Shown: one piece after another, positions 26,277 to 33,496 of the stretch
Layout of the letters: the number at the start of each line of letters is the position of its first letter
Numbering within the stretch: position 1 is the stretch's first letter
NCBI GenBank assembly: GCA_022788225.1
Contig: JALEVO010000108.1
Location: 1 to 63,805 of the forward strand
Length of the DNA: 63,805 bases
Direction: 5' to 3'
From: Oscillospiraceae bacterium
GTDB taxonomy: Bacteria; Bacillota; Clostridia; Oscillospirales; Ruminococcaceae
The notes under the pieces: generated by a model
The model's database searches: none
Told to the model about the DNA's origin: nothing
What the model saw: only the letters and a program-made list of their open reading frames with translations
Made by a program: the position numbers and the translations under genes

Positions 26277-26389
26277 AAACAAAAACCCCCCGTAAAGGGA
26301 GGTTTTTGCCATGATATAGGGATTATTGGGGATTTTTAATTTAACGCTGGGGTAAACGTTAAATTGAAGACATACTCATTAATGAGTAT
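26277..26389 (-). ncRNA. Candidate small RNA controlled by the adjacent two-component system
   Basis: A promoter (see 26396-26427) would start RNA near 26389. The predicted RNA has a 5' hairpin from the 22-bp palindrome at 26370-26391 (arms CATACTCA/TGAGTATG), a second hairpin with a 9-bp stem (26357-26365 with 26338-26346) whose loop holds CCCC, a single-stranded stretch with UCCCC and AUCCCU, and a terminator (CCUCCC/GGGGGG stem, then UUUUUGUUUU). There is no ORF with a ribosome site. C-rich loops are typical of Gram-positive sRNAs that pair with Shine-Dalgarno sequences. Existence and targets are inferences. Confidence 0.6.
26282..26308. terminator. Bidirectional terminator between TPR gene and candidate sRNA
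   Basis: AAAAACCCCCC and GGGAGGTTTTT form the stem around GTAAA. T-runs occur on both strands. Confidence 0.85.
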
Positions 26390-26395
26390 GTTTGT

Positions 26396-26427
26396 ATTAT
26401 ATAATTCGTATGTGAAATCCCTGTGAA
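26396..26427 (-). promoter_or_regulatory. Promoter of candidate sRNA with response-regulator box
   Basis: On the minus strand TTCACA (26427-26422), five bases, TTCACA (26416-26411), nine bases, TATAAT (26401-26396). The -35 position is poor, so an activator bound to the repeats is likely. The same arrangement and spacing occurs before the response-regulator gene. Confidence 0.65.
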
Positions 26428-26458
26428 AACAACTTGAAAGAAATCGGAAATTGTTTTT

Positions 26459-27922
26459 TTACTTTTTCTGCTCTTTTTCGTCATCTTCCGACAAATCGTC
26501 CGGAAGAATATCGCTTATCTCAAACCAGAATGTCGAACCAGTTCCAATTACACTGTACACACCGAAATTGTAGCCGTGCTTTTTCAGAATAGCCTTGACA
26601 ATTGAAAGTCCGAGACCTGTTCCCACTACTTCACGCTTGTGGTTTTCAGAGCGGTAGTACTTATCAAAAATAAGGCTTATCTTATCCTGTGAAATACCCT
26701 CGCCTGTGTCTGAAACCTCAATTCTTACACAGTCCGGCTTGTTAATCTGACGTACAAACACCTGCTTGTCGTCACCGGTATAATTGATAGCATTGTTTAT
26801 CAGATTGTATATTACCTGCTGTATCTTTATGACGTCGCATTTCACCATAACGTCCTTGTCCGGCTGATAGTGAATGTTGTAATCAGACTGCTTTGATATA
26901 CCCTTATATCTTGCAATGATACCATCTAAAACCTCGGTAATGCTGAACTCGCTGTAATTTAGCTTCTGATTGCCGTCCTCCAGCTTTGAAAGGTCGAGGA
27001 TATCGTTTACAAGCTGTGCAAGACGGTCGGTTTCCTCAATGATGATTTCAAGGTGTTCATTCCTCTTTTGCGGATTGTCACCTGAAAGATCCCTTATCAT
27101 CTCCGCATAGGCTTTAAGCATTGTCAGCGGTGTACGCAGGTCGTGGGACACGTTTGCGATAAGGTCACGCTGCATTGAGTCCACCTTTGATATTTCCTGT
27201 CCGGCATAGGTAAGAGTGCTTGCAAGCTGCTGTATTTCAAGGTATCCTCCGCCCTCAAACTTCGTATCATACTTCCCTGCCGCCAGCTGTTCTGCTGATT
27301 TGGTAATACGTGTGATAGGGTCGGCAATTCTCCTTGACATAAAGAAAGAAATGATAAGACCCAGCACAAGAAGATAGAAGGTTATTATAACAAGCTGTTT
27401 TTTTATGATAGACGCAGTTGAACCGATAGGCGCAAGGGGGGTGTTTATAACAAGATACCCCTCCGGGTCGTCAAGACTGCCTATAGTTGACACCATAATA
27501 AGTGTGTCACTGTTAATTGTATTATTGAACTCCTTGAAATATAACGCCCTTTTACCGCTTTCTTTAAGTTTTTGTATAAACTGATAGCAGATGTTGTTTG
27601 GACCGTGTATCAGACAGTTCCTGCCCATAACGTCCTTTGAGTAAAGGGTTCTGTTGTATTTGTCGGTTATCTCTATGCAGAGGTCGTTGTTGATTGCCAT
27701 GTTGGTGAGCATTGCGCTGTAGTCCTCTTCGCCGTAGTGTTCAAGAATAGTCACTGCTTTCTGCTTTACATCTGAAATTTTCATTCCCTCATAAAAATTT
27801 TCCAGAAAAACTATCTGAAAAAGCCACAGCAGCATAAATACTACCGCAGTAAAGAACATGAAGTACTGCCATATTTTAACTTTAAGACTGGCACAGTGCC
27901 GTTTAGTTCTGACCGTATTCAA
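26459..27922 (-). CDS. Sensor histidine kinase
   Basis: The 487-residue kinase has membrane helices at about residues 14-40 and 170-195 with an extracytoplasmic loop of about 130 residues, a HAMP segment (SRRIADPITRITKSAEQLAAGK), HisKA with the phospho-His in ANVSHDLRTPL, and a HATPase domain (VIYNLINNAINYTG, DTGEGI, GTGLGLSIV, GTGSTFWFEI). All catalytic motifs are intact. The best start in frame is a TTG at 27922 that overlaps the response-regulator gene by 20 bases. It is the partner of the OmpR-type regulator. The signal is unknown. Confidence 0.9.
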   Translation of the reverse strand: MNTVRTKRHCASLKVKIWQYFMFFTAVVFMLLWLFQIVFLENFYEGMKISDVKQKAVTILEHYGEEDYSAMLTNMAINNDLCIEITDKYNRTLYSKDVMGRNCLIHGPNNICYQFIQKLKESGKRALYFKEFNNTINSDTLIMVSTIGSLDDPEGYLVINTPLAPIGSTASIIKKQLVIITFYLLVLGLIISFFMSRRIADPITRITKSAEQLAAGKYDTKFEGGGYLEIQQLASTLTYAGQEISKVDSMQRDLIANVSHDLRTPLTMLKAYAEMIRDLSGDNPQKRNEHLEIIIEETDRLAQLVNDILDLSKLEDGNQKLNYSEFSITEVLDGIIARYKGISKQSDYNIHYQPDKDVMVKCDVIKIQQVIYNLINNAINYTGDDKQVFVRQINKPDCVRIEVSDTGEGISQDKISLIFDKYYRSENHKREVVGTGLGLSIVKAILKKHGYNFGVYSVIGTGSTFWFEISDILPDDLSEDDEKEQKK

Positions 27923-28583
27923 ATTTATATCCCATTCCTCTCAGAGTAACGATAAATTTTCTGTAAGGACCAAGACTGTTTCTGAGCATTTTTATGTGAG
28001 TGTCAACAGTGCGGTCATCACCGAAAAAGTCATATCCCCAGACCTCCTCCAGCAGTTTATCTCTTGTAAGGGCAAGATTCTTGTTCTTGACGAGATAGAA
28101 AAGCAGGTCGTATTCCTTTGGAGTCATGGACGCCTTTTCGCCGTCAACATAAACTTCTCTTCCGGCAAGGTCGATTTCAAGGCCGTCAAATTTAAGCTTT
28201 TCCGGAACATCACTTGCCGGACGTGTATTGCGTTTGATTACTGCCTTGATTCGTGCCATAAGTTCCTTTGGAGAAAACGGTTTTACAACGTAATCGTCAA
28301 TACCCAGTTCAAAGCCGAAAAGCTTGTCATATTCCTCGCCCCTTGCAGAAAGCATTATGACAGGAATGGACTTGTACTTTTTTATTTCCTTGCAGGTAGA
28401 AAAGCCGTCAAGCTTTGGCATCATTATATCCATGACAATAAGGTCGTAGTCGTTGTTTTTTACAAGTTCCACAGCCTCCATGCCGTTTTCTGCCTCTGCC
28501 ACCTCATAGCCCTCAAACTCTGCGTATTCCCTGACAACTCTGCGGATATTGATTTCATCATCTACAATAAGGATTTTGCTCAT
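27903..28583 (-). CDS. OmpR/PhoB-family response regulator
   Basis: The 226-residue protein has a receiver domain with acidic pocket (IVDDE), phospho-Asp (LIVMDIMMPKLDG), switch Ser (IMLSARGE) and Lys (VVKPFSPKEL), and a winged-helix DNA-binding domain ending DRTVDTHIKMLRNSLGPYRKFIVTLRGMGYKF (quoted in part only for family recognition). Direct-repeat boxes TTCACA-N5-TTCACA in its own promoter are spaced as expected for an OmpR-type dimer, which suggests autoregulation. It is the first gene of the pair. Confidence 0.9.
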   Translation of the reverse strand: MSKILIVDDEINIRRVVREYAEFEGYEVAEAENGMEAVELVKNNDYDLIVMDIMMPKLDGFSTCKEIKKYKSIPVIMLSARGEEYDKLFGFELGIDDYVVKPFSPKELMARIKAVIKRNTRPASDVPEKLKFDGLEIDLAGREVYVDGEKASMTPKEYDLLFYLVKNKNLALTRDKLLEEVWGYDFFGDDRTVDTHIKMLRNSLGPYRKFIVTLRGMGYKFEYGQN

Positions 28584-28624
28584 AATTTTACGCCTCCTGT
28601 TTAATTTTGTTTTGGTTCATGTAT

Positions 28625-28656
28625 AGTATACTATATAATTGTGAATATTCTGTGAA
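28625..28656 (-). promoter_or_regulatory. Promoter of the two-component operon with direct-repeat box
   Basis: On the minus strand TTCACA (28656-28651), N5, TTCACA (28645-28640), N9, TATACT (28630-28625). A palindrome ATAGTATACTAT overlaps the -10. Geometry equals that of the sRNA promoter at 26396-26427. The boxes resemble Pho-type boxes but family assignment is not certain. Confidence 0.65.
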
Positions 28657-28705
28657 AGGTGAAAATCTTTTGAAAGAAATTTATTAGCAAATCCGATTTT
28701 TATAT

Positions 28706-28732
28706 GCAGGGGCGACCATTGGTCGCCCGTGC
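28706..28732. repeat. Short palindromic repeat, REP-like
   Basis: GGGCGACC-ATT-GGTCGCCC at 28710-28728 is a perfect hairpin with flanking GC and GTGC. It has no T-run. The sequence is of a kind often scattered in Clostridia. Only this copy occurs in the window. Confidence 0.5.
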
Positions 28733-28793
28733 AAGGCAGTATTTACCGAGGACAATAATAAAGATGTTTTCACAGACACAATCGCATTTCTTA

Positions 28794-28822
28794 TTGACAA
28801 ATTAAATAAAAATTGGTATAAT
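28794..28822 (+). promoter_or_regulatory. Consensus promoter of pfkA
   Basis: TTGACA (28794-28799), 17-bp spacer, TATAAT (28817-28822): a perfect match to the vegetative consensus. Confidence 0.9.
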
Positions 28823-28893
28823 AACATTATCAGCTTAATTAATTTTAAACAAATTAAATCCGGAATATAAAATGAAAGGATGGTCAAAGGAGT

Positions 28894-29976
28894 ATGAAAA
28901 GAAGAATAGGTATTCTCACAAGCGGCGGCGACTGCCCCGGTCTTAACGCAACTATAAGAGGAGTGGCAAAAGCCTGCTATGAAATGATGGGAGAAGATAA
29001 CGTCGAAATTATCGGTATCTCCAACGGCTACTACGGTCTTATAAACAACCTCTGCCATGAAATGCGTCCGGAAGAATTTTCAGGTATTCTCACAAGAGGC
29101 GGCACAATTCTCGGTACAAAACGTCAGCCGTTCAAGATGATGCAGGTAATCGGCGAAGATAACGTTGACAAGGTAAAAAATATGAAGGAAACCTACAAAA
29201 AGCAAAAGCTTGACTGTCTGCTGACTCTCGGCGGAAACGGTACTCACAAGACAAGCCATCTGCTTTCAAGTGAGGGACTTAACGTTATCGGTCTGCCAAA
29301 GACTATCGACAACGATATTTACGGCACAGACGTTACATTCGGTTTTCATTCAGCCGTTGACATTGCAACCGACGCTATCGACAGACTTCACACCACCGCC
29401 AACAGCCATTCAAGAATACTCCTTTGCGAGATAATGGGAAACAAGGCTGGCTGGCTCACTCTCAATGCCGGTATTGCCGGAGGTGCTGACATAATACTTA
29501 TTCCAGAGATTCCTTATGACATTGACAAGGTATGCCAGTCAGTTATAAAGAGAAGCGAAAGCGGCAAGAACTTTTCTATCATAGCCGTAGCCGAGGGAGT
29601 TTTTGACAAGGACGAAGCTGCCATGAAGAAAAAGGAAAGGGCAAAGCGCAGAGCAGAGGCTGGTATAGTAACCGCCACAAACAGAATTGCCGCACAGATT
29701 CAGGCAAAAACCGGACTTGAAACAAGAGCCTGTGTTCCCGGACATATGTTAAGAGGAGGAAGCCCAAGCGCTTATGACAGAATCCTTGCGACCCAGTTCG
29801 GCGTTCATGCCGCAAAGCTTATTTCACAGGGCAAATACGGCAGGACTGTTGCCAAGATAGGCGGAAAGATAACATCCAACAAGCTTGAGGATATCGCAGG
29901 CAAGACAAAGTTTGTTTCACCTGACGACCAGCTGGTTACAACTGCTAAAAATCTCGGCATTTCATTTGGTGACTAA
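28894..29976 (+). CDS. pfkA: 6-phosphofructokinase, mixed-residue (G104/K124) type
   Basis: The 360-residue enzyme has ILTSGGDCPGLNATIRG, LTLGGNGTHKTS and GLPKTIDNDIYGTDVTFGF. In the PFK family the Gly after GGN corresponds to an ATP-type residue, while Lys in PKTIDND corresponds to the pyrophosphate type, so donor use is uncertain. Asn replaces the usual Asp of GGDG. It phosphorylates fructose 6-phosphate in glycolysis. AAAGGAG lies unusually close to the ATG (one base), though an AAAGGA 13 bases upstream may also serve. Confidence 0.9.
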   Translation: MKRRIGILTSGGDCPGLNATIRGVAKACYEMMGEDNVEIIGISNGYYGLINNLCHEMRPEEFSGILTRGGTILGTKRQPFKMMQVIGEDNVDKVKNMKETYKKQKLDCLLTLGGNGTHKTSHLLSSEGLNVIGLPKTIDNDIYGTDVTFGFHSAVDIATDAIDRLHTTANSHSRILLCEIMGNKAGWLTLNAGIAGGADIILIPEIPYDIDKVCQSVIKRSESGKNFSIIAVAEGVFDKDEAAMKKKERAKRRAEAGIVTATNRIAAQIQAKTGLETRACVPGHMLRGGSPSAYDRILATQFGVHAAKLISQGKYGRTVAKIGGKITSNKLEDIAGKTKFVSPDDQLVTTAKNLGISFGD

Positions 29977-29997
29977 ACATAAAAGATTATATTGCAG

Positions 29998-30033
29998 AAC
30001 CGTTTCTGACGATTTGTGTCAGAGGCGGTTTTG
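29998..30033 (+). terminator. Intrinsic terminator of pfkA
   Basis: AACCGTTTCTGAC (29998-30010) pairs imperfectly with GTCAGAGGCGGTT (30018-30030), followed by TTG. Confidence 0.75.
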
Positions 30034-30038
30034 TGCTT

Positions 30039-30178
30039 TGTAGGGGACGGCGCCACGACGTCCCTCCGATTTTCTGTATAGCTGCCGGTCGTGCAAAAAA
30101 GAAACATATACTTTAAAAGGAACAACGAATTGTCCTGTCTGGTCACAGACCGGGCTGTCGAGGGCGCCAGCCCCTACA
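30039..30178. repeat. Dispersed inverted-repeat element, copy 3 (140 bp)
   Basis: Ends are TGTAGGGG and CCCCTACA. The centre is the reverse complement of copy 2 (CTGCCGGTCGTGC, GAAACATATACT, CGAATTGTCCTGTCTGGTCACAGACC in part). The left arm lacks the CCTCG of other copies. The remaining 300 bases up to the next promoter show only AT-rich sequence with no supported gene. Confidence 0.85.
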
Positions 30179-30478
30179 GAAAGTTCATGTCAGGCACAGT
30201 TTATTTTAACGTAGCAGCAAATTGTACAAGTCCGGTTTTCATTGATTTATCGCAAGTTTCAAAGAAAAAAGTGCTGTATTTCACAAAAATCTGCTTGTGT
30301 TTTCGTCATTTTGCACAATCAAAATATTTGTCAAATTGCCCAGTAATTAAGAAAGAGGGTATTTTAATTTGTGTAAATTCAATTGCAAAATTCATCAAAA
30401 GCCTTATTTTACTGCAAAATTTGCGATTTTTAACAGAAAAAACAAATTGAAACTCAAAAAAAATCTACACTTGGGCAA

Positions 30479-30507
30479 TTGACTTTAAAATCCGGCTGTG
30501 ATATAAA
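30479..30507 (+). promoter_or_regulatory. Promoter of SCP2-like gene and sfp
   Basis: TTGACT (30479-30484), 17-bp spacer, TATAAA (30502-30507), about 70 bases before the start. Confidence 0.7.
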
Positions 30508-30580
30508 TATAATATACAAAAAAGTAAAGATAACTTTCTATGATGATATGTATTGTGAAAACAAAACAGGAGGATTACTT

Positions 30581-31183
30581 ATGACTTACGAAGAAATCGT
30601 TGCGAAAGCAAAAGAAGAATTTGGTTCTGCTGATGTCAGCAATTACGAAGGACACCTCGCTTTACAGTTCAACGTAACAGGCGAAGGCGAAGGTATCTTC
30701 TACGCTGAGATTCATGACGGCAAACTTTTTATTGAGCCTTTTGACTACAAGGACAATGACGCAGTTTTAACAGCTGACGGCAGTGATATCATAAGCCTTT
30801 TCAGCGGTGCGCTTGATCCGGCTAAGGCTTTTGAAAGCGGAAAGCTTACTGTAACAGGCGATAACGCCAAGGCACTTTCAATCCTGCCGATTATCGAAAA
30901 CAACAAGAAGCCTGCCAAGAAAACAACTAAGAAAGCAACAGCAAAGACAGCTGAAAAGCCTGCAAAGACTGCTGCAAAAACTACAAAGACAACTGCCAAG
31001 ACAACAAAGGCAGCTGCAAAGAAAGACGAAGCACCTGCTATAATAGGTCTTGCTGAACCAAAGAAGGCTCCTGCAAAGGCAGCTGCTCCAAAGGCTGCTG
31101 CTAAGAAAACAACAGCTAAGGCAGCCAAGGAATCAACAAAGCCAGCTAAAACTGCTTCAAAGACAACATCTAAAAAAGGCTGA
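30581..31183 (+). CDS. SCP2-like sterol-carrier domain protein with histone-H1-like tail
   Basis: The 200-residue protein starts at the ATG at 30581 after CAGGAGG. Residues 1-105 read as a SCP2 domain (LALQFNVTGEGEGIFYAEIHDGK, DAVLTADGSDIISLFSG, PAKAFESGKLTVTGDNAKALSI). From about residue 107 the protein is a Lys/Ala/Pro/Thr-rich tail with PAKKTTKK-, AAKTTKTTAKTT- and KAAAKK-type repeats and one short insert (DEAPAIIGLAEP). Such tails resemble histone H1 and bind nucleic acid or acidic surfaces. A lipid-binding domain with such a tail is odd. It is co-transcribed with the phosphopantetheinyl transferase gene. Confidence 0.75.
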   Translation: MTYEEIVAKAKEEFGSADVSNYEGHLALQFNVTGEGEGIFYAEIHDGKLFIEPFDYKDNDAVLTADGSDIISLFSGALDPAKAFESGKLTVTGDNAKALSILPIIENNKKPAKKTTKKATAKTAEKPAKTAAKTTKTTAKTTKAAAKKDEAPAIIGLAEPKKAPAKAAAPKAAAKKTTAKAAKESTKPAKTASKTTSKKG

Positions 31184-31186
31184 TTA

Positions 31187-31789
31187 ATGCTTTACTTAAA
31201 GAAGTGTGAGTATTCTGACGGTGACAAAAGAGTATCACACAGAAATGCAGTAAGGGCGGAGGCACATAAACTGCTCCGCTCGGTGCTGCTGCAAAATGGT
31301 ATTCCAGAAAACAAACAGGAGTTTGTTTACAACAAATACGGCAAGCCATCCCTTAAAGAGGACTGCGGCTGTCATTTCAATATAAGTCACTGCGAAGAGC
31401 TGGCAGTGTGTGCAACAGCGGAAAATCCGGTTGGGGTTGACGCTGAAAAGATACGGAAGTTTCCGGAACACGTTCTGAGAAGATGCTTTACGGAACGTGA
31501 AATAAAATTTGTAAGAGAAAACAGTTCGCCTGAAACGGCCTTTTTTCAGCTGTGGACTCTTAAAGAAAGCCTTGTCAAGGCAATCGGAAAAGGACTTTCA
31601 TATCCGCTGAAAAAAGCGGAATTTAACATCGAAAACAATCATATTACTGTAAATTCAGAATATAACCTTTCGGTTTTGCAGATAATAATAGACAATGAAT
31701 TTATCTGCTCTGTGTGCAGCAGTAATATTTTCAATAATCAGGTATATTACAGGTCATTTGAAGAGAAATTCTCCTTTGACCACATTTAA
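31187..31789 (+). CDS. 4'-phosphopantetheinyl transferase (Sfp type)
   Basis: The 200-residue protein carries the Sfp motifs: KYGKPSL, FNISHCEELAVCA, VGVDAEKIRKF (metal-binding Asp) and FFQLWTLKESLVKAIGKGL (metal-binding Glu and catalytic Lys). It transfers phosphopantetheine from CoA to carrier proteins. It lies three bases after the SCP2-like gene. No polyketide or peptide synthetase lies in the window, so its target may be the fatty-acid carrier protein. Confidence 0.88.
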   Translation: MLYLKKCEYSDGDKRVSHRNAVRAEAHKLLRSVLLQNGIPENKQEFVYNKYGKPSLKEDCGCHFNISHCEELAVCATAENPVGVDAEKIRKFPEHVLRRCFTEREIKFVRENSSPETAFFQLWTLKESLVKAIGKGLSYPLKKAEFNIENNHITVNSEYNLSVLQIIIDNEFICSVCSSNIFNNQVYYRSFEEKFSFDHI

Positions 31790-31861
31790 ACTGACTTTTT
31801 CATTGGTCTTTAACAAGGCCTTTAATAGCGGCAGCAGGCCGCCGTGATCCCCCTCTCTATT

Positions 31862-31890
31862 AGCACCGTTTAACCGCGGTGCTTTTTTTT
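31862..31890 (+). terminator. Intrinsic terminator
   Basis: AGCACCG / CGGTGCT stem and a run of eight T. A second small stem (GCGGC/GCCGC) lies just upstream. Confidence 0.85.
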
Positions 31891-31899
31891 GCATTCCCA

Positions 31900-31928
31900 T
31901 TGACAAAATTTTATTTATAGTTCATAAT
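31900..31928 (+). promoter_or_regulatory. Promoter of esterase gene cluster
   Basis: TTGACA (31900-31905), 17-bp spacer, CATAAT (31923-31928). Confidence 0.7.
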
Positions 31929-31972
31929 GTATAATGGAAATCTGATTCGGAAAAATGAAAGGAAGTTTTACT

Positions 31973-33481
31973 ATGCTTAAAGCAGCGGCAGTATTCAGCA
32001 GCAACATGGTTTTGCAGCGCAATAAAAATATAAATGTTTTCGGAAAAACAGACAGTTCTGTTGTCACAGTTTCAATAAACGGAATCGCAGTTAATGCGGA
32101 AATCACAGACGGAAAATGGACAGCTGTTCTCCCTCCCATGAACGCAGGCGGTCCTTACACACTGACTGTTGAGGACGGTACTGACAGGCTTGTTTTTGAA
32201 AATGTAATGGTGGGGGAAGTGTGGCTTGCCGGAGGACAGTCCAACATGGAATTTGAACTGCGCAATGATAAAAATGGACAGGAAGTCCTTGAAAAGCTCT
32301 CTGATAAAACCAATGTGAGATTTTACTATACCCCTAAAAACGGCTTTATGGACGACGAATTTTACCGTGCCGAGGAAAACTCCTCATGGCAGACTGCCGG
32401 AAAAGAGTCCTCACAGCTCTGGTCGGCGGCAGGTTTTTACTTTGCTCAGATGCTCTCGGAAAAACTGGGTGTAACTGTGGGAATAATCGGCTGCAACTGG
32501 GGCGGTACTTCCGCTTCTGCATGGATGAGCCGTGAATATCTGGAGGGAATTGAGGAACTTGCCCCTTACATTGACGAATACGACAAGGCAGTCACCGGAA
32601 AAACTGACCAGCAGATGATTGAAGAGTATGACGAGTACTGCCGCTATGATGCGGAGTGGAATATAAAATCGCAGAAATGCTATGCTGAAAATCCGGATAT
32701 AAACTGGGACGAGGTACAAAAGATATGCGGCAAAAACCTCTGGCCCGGACCTATGGGTATAAAAAATCCATTCAGGATATGCGGTCTGCACGAAACAATG
32801 ATTTCAAGGGTTGCGCCCTACACAATCAGAGGTTTCCTCTATTATCAGGGAGAATCTGACGACCACAGACCGGACAGCTACTACACACTCTTAACACGTC
32901 TTATCGCCTGCTGGCGTCACGACTGGAACGACGAAGAACTCCCCTTTATAATGGTTCAGCTGCCAATGTTCAAGTATAAGGACGACATTGACAGAAAAAA
33001 CTGGTGCAAGATTCGTGAGGCACAGATGAGGGCGTACAAAACAGTAAAGAACACCGGAATTGCTGTTATTACCGAGTGCGGAGAGTTCAACAATATCCAC
33101 CCCACAGACAAAAAGCCTGTGGGTGAAAGGCTGTGCTTACAGGCGCTGTATCACGTCTACAACGACAGGACAGCTGACGCTTTCGGTCCTCTTTACCGTT
33201 CACACATTTACCGTGACGGCGGCGTTGAACTTTTATTTGACCATGCACAGGACGGTTTTGACGTAAAGGGTGAACCAATGGGATTTGAAATTGCCGGTGC
33301 GGACAAAGTGTATTACAAGGCAGACGCTACATTAAATGGTGACAGGATTTTCGTTAAATCTGATAAGGTGGAAGTACCAAAGTATGTAAGATACGCATGG
33401 ACAAATTACATGGAAGTCAATGTTTTCGGCAGGAACGGAATACCCCTTGCGCCTTTCAGAACGGACATGGCAGATGAGTAA
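31973..33481 (+). CDS. SGNH-fold carbohydrate esterase, sialate 9-O-acetylesterase-like
   Basis: The 502-residue protein has no signal peptide. Block I is VWLAGGQSNMEFEL with the catalytic Ser, block III is GFLYYQGESDDHRPDSY, and the late His occurs in NIHPTDKKPVGERL. The long insertion and C-terminal beta domain match the sialate O-acetylesterase family. It should remove O-acetyl groups from sialic acid, xylan or pectin oligosaccharides inside the cell. The ATG at 31973 is chosen because AAAGGAA sits nine bases upstream and would lie inside the longer frame from 31955. Confidence 0.8.
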   Translation: MLKAAAVFSSNMVLQRNKNINVFGKTDSSVVTVSINGIAVNAEITDGKWTAVLPPMNAGGPYTLTVEDGTDRLVFENVMVGEVWLAGGQSNMEFELRNDKNGQEVLEKLSDKTNVRFYYTPKNGFMDDEFYRAEENSSWQTAGKESSQLWSAAGFYFAQMLSEKLGVTVGIIGCNWGGTSASAWMSREYLEGIEELAPYIDEYDKAVTGKTDQQMIEEYDEYCRYDAEWNIKSQKCYAENPDINWDEVQKICGKNLWPGPMGIKNPFRICGLHETMISRVAPYTIRGFLYYQGESDDHRPDSYYTLLTRLIACWRHDWNDEELPFIMVQLPMFKYKDDIDRKNWCKIREAQMRAYKTVKNTGIAVITECGEFNNIHPTDKKPVGERLCLQALYHVYNDRTADAFGPLYRSHIYRDGGVELLFDHAQDGFDVKGEPMGFEIAGADKVYYKADATLNGDRIFVKSDKVEVPKYVRYAWTNYMEVNVFGRNGIPLAPFRTDMADE

Positions 33482-33496
33482 ACGGAGGAAATACAA

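Noticed and set aside
30091-30450. Open frame of 119 codons on the plus strand
   Set aside because: It begins inside repeat copy 3, has no ribosome site and reads as random sequence. It is not a gene.
30745-31128. Ala/Val-rich frame of 127 codons opposite the SCP2-like gene
   Set aside because: It is the mirror of the Lys/Ala/Thr repeat codons of the real gene and has no start signals.
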